The notes: a model not told the origin generated them from the letters alone. A DNA stretch of 16,644 nt from an uncultured Spirochaetales bacterium (GCA_937902565.1 CALFMX010000183.1:1-16644), one strand, 5' to 3'; positions 1 through 7,271 are shown, counted from the first letter of the stretch. Program-made: numbers and translations.

Positions 1-84
1 GTCTCAATCTCCACCCGGATGGTACTAAGGCGGTTGTCATAGTGCTCGTCATTCACGCTTGGCAGTGCATCCCTGACCCACTCC

Positions 85-333
85 ATGGAGGGCTTCACCC
101 TTGAGGCCACCTTCGATGGCAACTCATTCCTGCTGGTCAAGCCGGTCTCCTCGATGTACTCATGCCACATCGAGTGGGAGTACAAGAAGAAGGGGGACTG
201 CATCGACCTCTCGACCCTCGATGACACCTACTACATCTACCCCAAGGGAAAAAAATTCTCGGTCACCAAGATAGCCCTGGCGACCGAGGAGTTGTTCCAG
301 TATCAGGCGCGTCTAGCGCTGGACCCGTCCTGA
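85..333 (+). CDS. Unidentified short ORF or 3' remnant of a gene
   Basis: An 82-residue open frame whose codon choice (mostly G or C in third position) matches the real genes nearby, so it is probably coding. I do not recognise the family. It is soluble-looking, with a lysine-rich stretch (EYKKKGD, YPKGKKF) and no signal peptide, membrane segment or known motif. No Shine-Dalgarno sequence precedes the ATG at 85. The frame stays open back to 43, where a TAG (40-42) closes it, so this may be the C-terminal end of a longer protein broken by a nonsense or frameshift change, or by an assembly error near the window edge. Its last 21 bases overlap the 3' end of kdgK on the other strand. On the minus strand, positions 86 to 1 also form a coding-looking frame that begins at an ATG and runs off the left edge. 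The two readings compete, so the call is weak. Confidence 0.35.
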   Translation: MEGFTLEATFDGNSFLLVKPVSSMYSCHIEWEYKKKGDCIDLSTLDDTYYIYPKGKKFSVTKIALATEELFQYQARLALDPS

Positions 334-1350
334 TCCATCACCCTTGAGAAGGGCCTCGACCTCTTTCTTCGTGGAGAGGTTGAAGTCCCCGCCGATGGAG
401 TGTTTCAGCGTTGAGGAGGCGACAGCGAAGTTGATCGCATACTCCTCGTCATCACCATACTCAGAGAGGGCGTAGATGAGGCCTGCCGAGAAGGAGTCCC
501 CGCCGCCGACGCGGTCGATGATGTCGGTGATCTCATACTGGCGGGAGTGGTAGAAGCCGGTCTTCCCGTTGAGTGCGGCACTCCAGCCGTTGACGTCGGC
601 ACTCCTGCTCTCTCGCAGAGTGACGGCAATGACCGAGAGGTTGGGGAACTGGCGCTTCACCTCTTCGGTGAGGGCCTTGTAGACATCGACGTCCAGCTCG
701 CCGCTGGTCACATCAACGTTCGCCTCGATGCCCAGGCACTTCTGGATATCCTCTTCATTGGCGACGATGACGTCGGTGAACTTCATCATCTCACGCATGA
801 CCTCAGGAGCGGTCTTGCCCCACTTCCACAGCTTCTTGCGGTAGTTCAGGTCCACCGACACCGTGGCACCGGCCTTCTTGGCGCTCTGCATCGCGGCAAG
901 CGCGCTGTCGGCGGCACTCTTGCTAATCGCCGGGGTGATGCCGGTGACGTGCAGCCATGCAGCATCGGCCATGATGGCGTCAAAGTCAAAGTCCTTGGGC
1001 TCTGCCAATGCGATGGAGGAGTCAGCCCGGTCGTAGACGACGTTGCTCGGCCGCTGGTTGGCACCGGTCTCCAGGTAGTAGATGCCCACCCGGCCATTGT
1101 CCGTCATCTTGATGGAGGAGGTATCGACACCCCACTTGCGCACTTCACGCACTGCTGCCTCTCCGATGTCGTTCTTCGGGAGGGCGGTGACGAATTTTGC
1201 GTCCTTGCCGAGCAGGCTCAGCGAGACGGCGACGTTCGCCTCACCACCGCCAAAGGTGGCTTCCAAAAGGGGGGACTGGAAGAACCGCTCATGTCCAGGG
1301 CTCTTCAGACGTAGCATGATCTCGCCAAATGTTACGAATTTCTTACTCAT
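313..1350 (-). CDS. kdgK: 2-keto-3-deoxygluconate kinase (PfkB family)
   Basis: PfkB/ribokinase-family sugar kinase, 345 residues, the usual length. It carries the N-terminal family signature ([15 protein letters not shown], about residues 34-48) and the C-terminal signature around D279[11 protein letters not shown], with D285 as expected catalytic base and the preceding glycines as anion hole. KdgK phosphorylates 2-keto-3-deoxygluconate to KDPG in the cytoplasm; the family alone would also allow a fructose- or tagatose-type kinase. The specific assignment rests on overall resemblance and on the divergent KDPG aldolase gene, which uses the product. The ATG at 1350 is preceded by GGAGG 4 nt upstream. 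A near-consensus promoter (TTGACA, 17 bp, TATGAT) reads into the gene from 1433. A palindrome beyond the -35 box suggests joint control with eda. Its 3' end overlaps the preceding plus-strand ORF by 21 bp. Confidence 0.88.
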   Translation of the reverse strand: MSKKFVTFGEIMLRLKSPGHERFFQSPLLEATFGGGEANVAVSLSLLGKDAKFVTALPKNDIGEAAVREVRKWGVDTSSIKMTDNGRVGIYYLETGANQRPSNVVYDRADSSIALAEPKDFDFDAIMADAAWLHVTGITPAISKSAADSALAAMQSAKKAGATVSVDLNYRKKLWKWGKTAPEVMREMMKFTDVIVANEEDIQKCLGIEANVDVTSGELDVDVYKALTEEVKRQFPNLSVIAVTLRESRSADVNGWSAALNGKTGFYHSRQYEITDIIDRVGGGDSFSAGLIYALSEYGDDEEYAINFAVASSTLKHSIGGDFNLSTKKEVEALLKGDGSGRVQR

Positions 1351-1392
1351 ACAACCTCCGTGATATATTCATAGTAATAATACGATTGCCTC

Positions 1393-1421
1393 TTGCTATT
1401 TACCATCATAGAGAGTATGCT
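1393..1421 (+). promoter_or_regulatory. eda promoter (sigma70-type)
   Basis: TTGCTA (1393-1398), a 17-bp spacer and TATGCT (1416-1421) give a predicted transcript start near 1428. The palindrome at 1439-1459 would then lie just downstream of the start, a position from which a bound repressor would block transcription. Confidence 0.55.
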
Positions 1422-1433
1422 AGGCCCTGTCAA
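1405..1433 (-). promoter_or_regulatory. kdgK promoter (sigma70-type)
   Basis: Read on the minus strand there is TTGACA (1433-1428), a 17-bp spacer and TATGAT (1410-1405), about 55 bp before the kdgK start. It matches the -35 consensus fully and the -10 box at 5 of 6 positions. It overlaps the oppositely directed eda promoter, so the two polymerases would compete for the same DNA. Confidence 0.7.
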
Positions 1434-1438
1434 TACAA

Positions 1439-1459
1439 TTTTGAAACCATGTTTCAAAA
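1439..1459. promoter_or_regulatory. Perfect inverted repeat, KdgR-like operator
   Basis: Arms TTTTGAAAC and GTTTCAAAA (9 bp, perfect) flank a 3-bp spacer CAT. The core TGAAAC-N3-GTTTCA resembles the binding sites of KdgR, the IclR-family regulator of 2-keto-3-deoxygluconate metabolism in enterobacteria. The site lies between the eda promoter and the eda ribosome binding site, and 5 bp upstream of the kdgK -35 box, so one bound protein could control both genes. The palindrome is seen directly; the identity of the regulator is inferred, and no regulator gene lies in the window. Confidence 0.7.
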
Positions 1460-1471
1460 AGGAGAATTACA

Positions 1472-2434
1472 ATGTACGACACCATCCTGTCCAAGTTCCA
1501 GCAGATCGGTATTGTCCCGGTCGTGAAGATCGATGACGCAACAAAGGCCGAGGGCCTAGCCAAGGCGATGCTCGACGGTGGGATCCCCTGCATCGAGATC
1601 ACCTTCCGCACCGCTGCCGCCGAAGAGGCGATCAAGCGCGTCACCAAAGCCTATCCTGAGATGCTCGTGGGAGCCGGGACGGTCATCAACGTCGAGTTTG
1701 CCGAGAAGGCAGTCGCCGCTGGTGCCAAGTTCATCGTCGCCCCCGGCTTCAACCCTTCGGTCGTTGACTGGTGCATCGAGCGCAACGTCCCCGTCCTTCC
1801 CGGTGTCTGTACCCCCAGTGACATCGAGGCGGGCCTCAGCCGCGGGCTCTCCACCCTCAAGTTCTTCCCTGCCGAGGCAAGCGGCGGCGTCAACATGCTG
1901 AAGAACCTTGCAGGCCCCTTCCCCAACCTGACCTTCATCCCCACCGGTGGCATCGGCCTCCACAACATCCTCGACTACGCCAAGCAGCCCAACATCCTGG
2001 CCGTCGGCGGCTCCTGGATGGTCAAGCCCGAGCTCATCGAAGCCGAGGATTGGCCCGCCATCACCAAGCTCTGCAGTGATGCAGTCGCTGCCGTACAGGG
2101 CCTCGAGTTCGCCCACGTCGGTATCAACAACAAGAACAAGGACGAAGCAGAGAAGGCCATCGCCCTGTTGGAGAACTTTGGAATGGTGAGAAAGGATGGC
2201 AGAAGCTCTACCTTCATGGATACCACCATCGAGGTGCTGCCGATCGTCTTCCGCGGCGAGATGGGCCATTTGGGCTTCAGGTGCCTCAGCGTCGAGCGCA
2301 CCATGTCCTACCTCGCGACGAAGGGCTTGACCGTCAACGAAGAGACCATCGCCAAGGACGACAAGGGGCGGATCAAGAGCTGCTACTTCAATGAAACAGC
2401 CAGTGGGTTTGCGTTACACCTCGTCAGGGCGTAG
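1472..2434 (+). CDS. eda: KDPG/KHG aldolase fused to a VOC (glyoxalase-like) domain
   Basis: Residues 1 to about 210 are a class I KDPG/4-hydroxy-2-oxoglutarate aldolase. E42 sits in IEITFRT and the Schiff-base lysine is K130 in STLKFFPAEA; IPTGGI (156-161) and the VGGSW segment (178-182) belong to the phosphate-binding side of the barrel. It cleaves KDPG to pyruvate and glyceraldehyde 3-phosphate. Residues about 213-320 form a second domain resembling the vicinal oxygen chelate (glyoxalase/bleomycin resistance) fold: an AHVGINN opening, a GHLGFRCLSV middle strand and a SGFALHLV end. Ordinary Eda is about 205-215 residues; longer versions with this added domain are known in some Firmicutes and spirochaetes, so the fusion is not an artefact. 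AAGGAG lies 7 nt before the ATG. kdgK, divergent, makes its substrate. The role of the second domain is not evident. Confidence 0.9.
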   Translation: MYDTILSKFQQIGIVPVVKIDDATKAEGLAKAMLDGGIPCIEITFRTAAAEEAIKRVTKAYPEMLVGAGTVINVEFAEKAVAAGAKFIVAPGFNPSVVDWCIERNVPVLPGVCTPSDIEAGLSRGLSTLKFFPAEASGGVNMLKNLAGPFPNLTFIPTGGIGLHNILDYAKQPNILAVGGSWMVKPELIEAEDWPAITKLCSDAVAAVQGLEFAHVGINNKNKDEAEKAIALLENFGMVRKDGRSSTFMDTTIEVLPIVFRGEMGHLGFRCLSVERTMSYLATKGLTVNEETIAKDDKGRIKSCYFNETASGFALHLVRA

Positions 2435-2437
2435 TTG

Positions 2438-3295
2438 ATGAGAATCATTGCCACCGAAGAGCTCTCCATCTCCCAACAACGGGAGGTGGAGGCCCTCGAG
2501 GCGGTGGTACGGAAAGAGGAGGGCCTGCAAAGCAGGCTCTTTCTCTCAAATCGCCTCAACTGCGATCCCCGTCTCCCCTGCTTCTTCCTCGCCTACCTCT
2601 CATCCCACCTGGTCAGCGCCCTCGTCGCCTTCTTCCCCACCGAAGAGGAGGTGGAATTCACAGGCTTCACCGACCCCGACCATCGCAACAAGGGCTACTT
2701 CTCCCTGCTCGTGAGGCGAGCCCTCGCCCACTACGCTACCGCTCCCTTCACCCGGGCACTCTTTTGTGTCGAAGCGACCTCAGATTCGGGGCAGGCGTAC
2801 CTGGCGCGTCGCTATCCCGATATCGAGCGCAGCGAATACCTGATGGCCCTCCACCGGCAAGAGTACACCCCGACCCCCCAGGCCGGGACGCTGGTCCCTG
2901 TCACCCGCATCAACGCAGAGGAGGCGGCCCGCCTGATGAGCAGGATCTTCAATTCCGATCTGCAGAGGAGTCGCGACCGCATTTCCCTGATGCTCCTTGA
3001 GGAGGGGCGCAAGGTCTACACCTACCACCGCCGTGGCCTTCCCCTAGGCGTCCTCAACGCCCAGAGACAGGGTCCGTCAACCTATATGATCTATGGGGTG
3101 GGCATCCTGGAGGAGCACCGCAGCTCGGGCCATGGAAAAGCGATGATGAACCTCGCCCTCGCTGCCCTCTTCGAGGAAGCCGAGACCCTGAACCTCGAGG
3201 TCGAGTCAACCAATGAGGCGGCCATCACCCTCTATACGAACCTCGGCTTCCTTCCGGTGATGCAGATGGATTACCATCGCCTCACCTTAGTGTAG
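2438..3295 (+). CDS. Tandem-domain GNAT acetyltransferase
   Basis: 285 residues that appear to hold two GNAT folds. The N-terminal half has TDPDHRNKGYFSLLV (about 78-92), a slightly degenerate acetyl-CoA loop with phenylalanine where a small residue is usual. The C-terminal half has YGVGILEEHRSSGHGKAMMN (219-238), a good R-x-x-G-x-G loop, followed by ESTNEAAITLYTNLGF (256-271), the typical GNAT end. The C-terminal domain is therefore likely the active one. The acceptor cannot be predicted; amines, amino sugars and peptide N-termini are all possible. The ATG at 2438 is 3 bases beyond the eda stop and has AGGG 8 nt upstream; a TTG at 2435 is a less likely start. The tight spacing implies co-transcription and perhaps translational coupling with eda. 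The 3' end overlaps the Fic gene by 9 bp. Confidence 0.75.
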   Translation: MRIIATEELSISQQREVEALEAVVRKEEGLQSRLFLSNRLNCDPRLPCFFLAYLSSHLVSALVAFFPTEEEVEFTGFTDPDHRNKGYFSLLVRRALAHYATAPFTRALFCVEATSDSGQAYLARRYPDIERSEYLMALHRQEYTPTPQAGTLVPVTRINAEEAARLMSRIFNSDLQRSRDRISLMLLEEGRKVYTYHRRGLPLGVLNAQRQGPSTYMIYGVGILEEHRSSGHGKAMMNLALAALFEEAETLNLEVESTNEAAITLYTNLGFLPVMQMDYHRLTLV

Positions 3296-4342
3296 CGGGC
3301 GTTCATACCACGCCCCACGCGTGACGCCGTGCTTGACGAGATAGCCGCCATCTACCAAGGATTTGACACTCTTTGATACCGCAGAGGAACTCACCTGCAA
3401 CTGTTCCACCATCGTGACAATCGTCCATTGCTCTTGTTGGTCGAAGAGCCGGAGAATAGATCGTGCCAACTGTCCCAGATGGTGATCAAGGAGAGGCATC
3501 GATGAAAGTTTCTCCTGCAGGTGAAGTTTCTGCTTGAGCAATGCGGAAAAAATGTACGAAAACCAACTTTCATACTCCACATCTGGCGACCAGATGTTCT
3601 GTTGCGTTTTCCGTAAGGCCTGATAATACCTCGCCTTACTTGCCTCGATGATCGATTCCAACGAGCTATACATGACATATCGATAGCCACATTGCAATAA
3701 CAAGAGTGTCGTCAGCGCACGGGAGAGACGCCCGTTCCCATCTTGAAATGGGTGAATTGCCAGAAAATGAACAATGAAGACGGCAATAGTCACCAGTGGA
3801 TGCATTGCATGCTCCTCCAGTGTTTTTCTCACCCAGACAACCAGCTCTTCCATGAGGGAGGGTGTCTCAAAGACCGAGGCGGTCTGGAAGACAATCCCAA
3901 TTTCTTTTCCATCCACATCGAACGCGGCAACGGAGTTTGGGAACCTCTTGTATTCCCCACAATGATACCCATCCTTTTCAACATGCTTCAGCATGACCTT
4001 ATGCAAGTGTTTAATGTAATTCTCAGTGAAAGGAATGACTTGATACTCGTCAAAGATGAGTTGCATCAACTCTGCGTATCCGGCCACATCCTCCTCATCC
4101 CTTGAAGCAAATGACTGCGCGTTGATGTGCAACAGCACGCGTTCAACGTCCTTGTCTGAGAGAATACTCCCTTCAATTCGATTGCTGGATCCGATGGATT
4201 CTATGGCTGTAACTCTTTTTAGAGCATCAAGATGATATTTTCTCTCTTGTGATAGTAACTCCCACTCACCCTTGAATTGATCGATCTCAGATATCTTCAC
4301 CAAGTCTTGGTGGCTGATGACAATATTCTCCTCTGATATCAT
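3287..4342 (-). CDS. Fic-domain protein, class II, with C-terminal winged helix
   Basis: 351 residues. The Fic active-site motif HPFQDGNGRLSR (197-208) is complete, so AMP transfer (or another UMP/phosphocholine-type transfer) to a hydroxyl side chain is plausible. An N-terminal inhibitory-helix motif S-x-x-x-E-G (S53-E57-G58) places it in the self-inhibited class II. The C-terminus (about 305-345, TIVTMVEQLQVSSSAVSKSV then LVDGGYLVKHG) looks like a winged helix-turn-helix, so it may bind DNA, perhaps its own promoter. AGGAG lies 9 nt upstream of the ATG. The gene is clearly AT-richer than its neighbours and uses different codons, suggesting horizontal acquisition. It stands alone with no separate antitoxin gene beside it. 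Targets are unknown; stress-related protein modification or toxin-like activity are both possible. Confidence 0.85.
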   Translation of the reverse strand: MISEENIVISHQDLVKISEIDQFKGEWELLSQERKYHLDALKRVTAIESIGSSNRIEGSILSDKDVERVLLHINAQSFASRDEEDVAGYAELMQLIFDEYQVIPFTENYIKHLHKVMLKHVEKDGYHCGEYKRFPNSVAAFDVDGKEIGIVFQTASVFETPSLMEELVVWVRKTLEEHAMHPLVTIAVFIVHFLAIHPFQDGNGRLSRALTTLLLLQCGYRYVMYSSLESIIEASKARYYQALRKTQQNIWSPDVEYESWFSYIFSALLKQKLHLQEKLSSMPLLDHHLGQLARSILRLFDQQEQWTIVTMVEQLQVSSSAVSKSVKSLVDGGYLVKHGVTRGAWYERPLH

Positions 4343-4350
4343 GACACAAT

Positions 4351-4410
4351 ACTCCTAAATAGTATGAGATACTCTTAAATAGTATGAGATATTCTAAGAT
4401 ACTACAAGAT
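4351..4410. repeat. Three tandem 20-bp repeats over the Fic promoter
   Basis: Units at 4351-4370 and 4371-4390 differ at one base; 4391-4410 is a degenerate third copy. Each good unit contains AGTATGAG, and across the unit junction AGTAT-GAG-ATACT (4361-4373) is a perfect inverted repeat; at 4381-4393 it has one mismatch. A 20-bp period is about two helical turns, so bound proteins would stack on the same DNA face. This arrangement fits an autoregulatory operator for the downstream Fic gene. Confidence 0.75.
4379..4407 (-). promoter_or_regulatory. Candidate Fic gene promoter inside the repeats
   Basis: On the minus strand TTGTAG (4407-4402), a 17-bp spacer and TACTAT (4384-4379) lie about 37 bp before the Fic start. 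The -10 box falls at the junction of two repeat units, so a repeat-binding protein would directly compete with RNA polymerase. Confidence 0.45.
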
Positions 4411-4504
4411 ACAACCAATTGTTTCATCAAAGAGCCCCTCCGATGAAGTATGGAAACCCTTTTCATTCAGTCCTCCGTCATCAGTACTGCCGAGGTTCGC
4501 CCCA

Positions 4505-4533
4505 TTTAAACCCACCAGATTCTCCGGTATACT
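4505..4533 (+). promoter_or_regulatory. Candidate promoter of the FGGY kinase gene
   Basis: TTTAAA (4505-4510), a 17-bp spacer and TATACT (4528-4533), 19 bp before the kinase ATG. The -10 box is good and the -35 box moderate. The predicted leader is very short and starts close to the AAGGAG ribosome binding site. The remaining intergenic DNA (4411-4504) shows nothing I can name. Confidence 0.4.
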
Positions 4534-4552
4534 CAAGCCAAAGGAGACTCCC

Positions 4553-5908
4553 ATGGCACCCCTCTATATCGGCATTGATATCGGAACGACCAATATCACC
4601 CTCACTGCGTTGGATCTCACTGAGCGGAAGGTACCCTCGTCACGCTCACTGCCCAACCGACGGGTGGAGAGCAGCGATGAGTATGCCTATCTCCAGGACC
4701 CCATCGCCATAGAGGAGTCGGTGAGGCAGTTGCTCACCGACGTGAGAGGCCCCATCGCTGCGATCTGCGTCACCGGCCAGGTCCACGGGATCGTCTACTA
4801 CGACAGCAGTGGATTGGCGTGCTCCCCCCTCTACACGTGGCTCGACCAGCGTGCCATGGTGGTCTTCGACAACATGAGCAGCCAGGAGGCGCTCCTCGAG
4901 CAGACGGGACACCTCCTGCCTCCGGGCTACGGCCTCTTGACCCACTATGCCAACCGGAGGCTGGGTAAGGTGGCCCAGGAGGCGGTCGGCTTCTGTGGCA
5001 TCATCGAATACATCACCTCCCGCCTGGTCGGGACAATCCTCCCCTCATCCGATCCCAGCTGCCTCGGCACCTACGGCGGCTTCGATCCGGTCACACTATC
5101 CTTTGACCATGGGCTGCTCACCGAAGTCTTCGGCACGAGCGCCTACACCTTCCTCGAGCCATCGGAGCCGTTCGAGATTGCCGGGCAGACGCCACAGGGG
5201 ATTCCGGTCATCTATGGGGTGGGGGACAACCAGGCAGGCTTCTTCGCCATGGTCTCCTCGTGGGAGCATTCAGCCCTCATCTCCATCGGGACCAGTGGCC
5301 AAATCTCGCTCTTCAGCACAAGGAGCGAGTGTCCCCCCTCCATGGAGCTGCGCCCCTTCATGGGTGAAGGCTACCTCCACGTCGGGGCAACCCTCACCGC
5401 AGGAAAGACGTACGAAACCCTCCAACGCCTCTTTGCGTCGACGATCAGGGAGGCGGGATTCGAGATCTCCGATGAAGCGATCTTTGAGATGATGAAGGAG
5501 CAGGCGCGACAGGTCGGGTCCTCGAGCCTTGTAGTCGACCCCCGCCTCACCGGATCGCGCAAGGAACCGGCAGTGCGCGGCTCGATCACCAACATCGGCC
5601 TCGATCCCCTGACGATCGGCTCCTTGGTGCTGGCCACCATCGAGGGGATCGTCTCTGAGCTGAAGGCATTCGGCCTTGAGGCCGAACAGCTCTTCTCCCC
5701 CATCCAGTCAATTGTGGCGACCGGCAGCGCAATTCGAAAGAACACCCTCTTCAGAGAGGCGCTTGCCCGCCAGTTCAGCCTCCCCACCATCGTGGCGGAG
5801 GTCGATGACGGGGCTGGGCTGGGAGCAGCCCTCATCGCCGCCATCGCTGTAGGGGCGCTGGACATCTCTCGGCGTGGAGAGCTGGTGCACCGGCTACTGG
5901 GGACCTAG
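4553..5908 (+). CDS. FGGY-family carbohydrate kinase, sedoheptulokinase-like
   Basis: 451 residues, an ASKHA-fold sugar kinase. The phosphate-1 motif is IGIDIGTTNITL (6-17); GQVHGIVYY (75-83) followed by LYTWLDQR (93-100) is the substrate-binding strand; D225 in GVGDNQAGF is the expected catalytic base; SIGTSGQISLF (244-254) is the phosphate-2 region and VATGSAIRKN the adenosine region. The order and wording of these blocks resemble sedoheptulokinase (SHPK), including GQ-H-G-V, TW-D-R and the late D-GAGLGAAL segment, more than xylulose or glycerol kinases. If so it would phosphorylate sedoheptulose to the 7-phosphate and feed the pentose phosphate pathway. Substrate assignment is inference; another ketose is possible. 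AAGGAG lies 6 nt before the ATG. Its 3' end overlaps the GH28 gene by 15 bp. Confidence 0.78.
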   Translation: MAPLYIGIDIGTTNITLTALDLTERKVPSSRSLPNRRVESSDEYAYLQDPIAIEESVRQLLTDVRGPIAAICVTGQVHGIVYYDSSGLACSPLYTWLDQRAMVVFDNMSSQEALLEQTGHLLPPGYGLLTHYANRRLGKVAQEAVGFCGIIEYITSRLVGTILPSSDPSCLGTYGGFDPVTLSFDHGLLTEVFGTSAYTFLEPSEPFEIAGQTPQGIPVIYGVGDNQAGFFAMVSSWEHSALISIGTSGQISLFSTRSECPPSMELRPFMGEGYLHVGATLTAGKTYETLQRLFASTIREAGFEISDEAIFEMMKEQARQVGSSSLVVDPRLTGSRKEPAVRGSITNIGLDPLTIGSLVLATIEGIVSELKAFGLEAEQLFSPIQSIVATGSAIRKNTLFREALARQFSLPTIVAEVDDGAGLGAALIAAIAVGALDISRRGELVHRLLGT

Positions 5909-7258
5909 GACCACTCCCTCCTCAACGACCAAAGGCTCCTCAACCCCATCGACGGTGACCTTCTCCAGCTGTAGGTGGACATTGCGGAGCCTCATGCCCC
6001 GCTCCTCTATTCTCGGAAGGCCTGCATACATCTCACTCTCATCGATATCGACGAGGTGCTCGCTTGCAATACCAAACGAGCAATCCTTGACCACGAGGTC
6101 CTTGATCGGGGCTTCAGGCAGGCCGACGATGAAGGCGGCAGAGGCACGGGAACGAGTAGCGTGGCAGCGCTCGATATGGACACGCTCGATGCTCGGTGTC
6201 GTATCCAAAAGGGGACGCTCATCAAGAGAGAACTCCTCCTCGTCGTTGCTGCCACAGCGATAGTACATGTTGATGGCCAGGGCACAGTAGTTGTTGCGCA
6301 TCGTCAGGTCGGTGAAAGTGAGGTCACGGATGCGTCCTCCCCGCCCCCGCCGCGTCTTGATCCTGATACCCCGGTCGGTGCCATCAAAGAGGCAGTTGCG
6401 AACGGTGATGTTGGCAAAGCCCGCAGCAGTCTCGCTGCCGATGACCGCCCCTCCGTGGGCATGGTGCACGGTACACTCCTCGATGAGCACATCGGTGGTT
6501 GCCACCCCGCTTTCGATGCCGCTCTGCCCGCTGCCGCTCTTGAGGGCGATGCCATCATCGCCGACGGTGACCGTGCACCCACGCACGACGACATGGGCGC
6601 ATGATTCGATGTCGATGCCATCGGTATTGGGTGCATCGCTTGGGTTCTCAATCGTCACCTGTTCGATCAGAAGATGGCTTGAATAGAGGGGATGGAGTGT
6701 CCAGAAGGGGCTGTTGGTCAATTTCAGGCCATTGATCACAATATGTGAACTCTTGTATAGCTGCACAAGCGGTGGACGGAGGAACTGGATCGGCCTGCCA
6801 CCGCCCCCTCCGCTCTGGCTTTTGTAGGAGGGGTTGAGTGCAGCAAGCTCACGCTCGATGGCACTCTCCGGTCCGCTCTGATGGTCCTTCTTATACCGCT
6901 GCTCTTTCCACCACCACGACCCGTTGCCATCGAGGAGGCCGGGGCCCTCGATAGTGAGGTCATGTGAATCGGTGATGAGGAAGAGGGGGTGCAGCGCCCA
7001 GCAGTCCACCCCTTCCCACCGGGTATAGACGGGACGGTAGCGCTCAGCCTCCGCGATGAAGGAGAGGGTCGCCCCCTCCTCGAAGCGAACGGTGCACCCC
7101 GTCGCCTTGAGGTGAAGCGGGCCGGTGCGGTAGACCCCGGGGCCAATGACCAGGGTCCCTCCCTCCGCTATGGCCTCGAAGGCCCGGCGGAACACGTCAC
7201 TATTGTCAAAGAGGTTGTCACCACACCCTCCAAACTCCTCCAAGCGATACTGCTTCAT
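5894..7258 (-). CDS. GH28 polygalacturonase, probably intracellular
   Basis: 454 residues forming a right-handed beta-helix glycosidase of family GH28. Diagnostic blocks are present: N-T-D in NTDGIDIES (211-219), G-D-D in VGDDGIALKSG (232-242), H-G in AHGGAVIGSE (267-276) and R-I-K (299-301). D213, D234 and D235 are the expected catalytic acids and H268 the supporting histidine. GH28 enzymes hydrolyse alpha-1,4-galacturonosyl bonds. No signal peptide or lipobox is seen at the N-terminus (MKQYRLEEFGG), so it probably acts in the cytoplasm on imported oligogalacturonides, as an exo-type enzyme. The ATG at 7258 has GGAGG 7 nt upstream, better than TTG 7264 or GTG 7261. Products would lead toward 2-keto-3-deoxygluconate and so to KdgK and Eda encoded at the left of the window. 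An exact substrate (for example rhamnogalacturonan fragments) cannot be read from sequence. Confidence 0.87.
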   Translation of the reverse strand: MKQYRLEEFGGCGDNLFDNSDVFRRAFEAIAEGGTLVIGPGVYRTGPLHLKATGCTVRFEEGATLSFIAEAERYRPVYTRWEGVDCWALHPLFLITDSHDLTIEGPGLLDGNGSWWWKEQRYKKDHQSGPESAIERELAALNPSYKSQSGGGGGRPIQFLRPPLVQLYKSSHIVINGLKLTNSPFWTLHPLYSSHLLIEQVTIENPSDAPNTDGIDIESCAHVVVRGCTVTVGDDGIALKSGSGQSGIESGVATTDVLIEECTVHHAHGGAVIGSETAAGFANITVRNCLFDGTDRGIRIKTRRGRGGRIRDLTFTDLTMRNNYCALAINMYYRCGSNDEEEFSLDERPLLDTTPSIERVHIERCHATRSRASAAFIVGLPEAPIKDLVVKDCSFGIASEHLVDIDESEMYAGLPRIEERGMRLRNVHLQLEKVTVDGVEEPLVVEEGVVLGPQ

Positions 7259-7271
7259 CACCAATCCTCCC

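Noticed and set aside
547..1314. 255-residue plus-strand open frame inside kdgK
   Set aside because: It is the antisense of a gene with clear PfkB signatures, and its translation has no recognisable family or ribosome binding site.
4420..4426. GTTTCAT half-site resembling the kdgK-eda palindrome
   Set aside because: The expected left arm is missing, so it is not an inverted repeat and could occur by chance.
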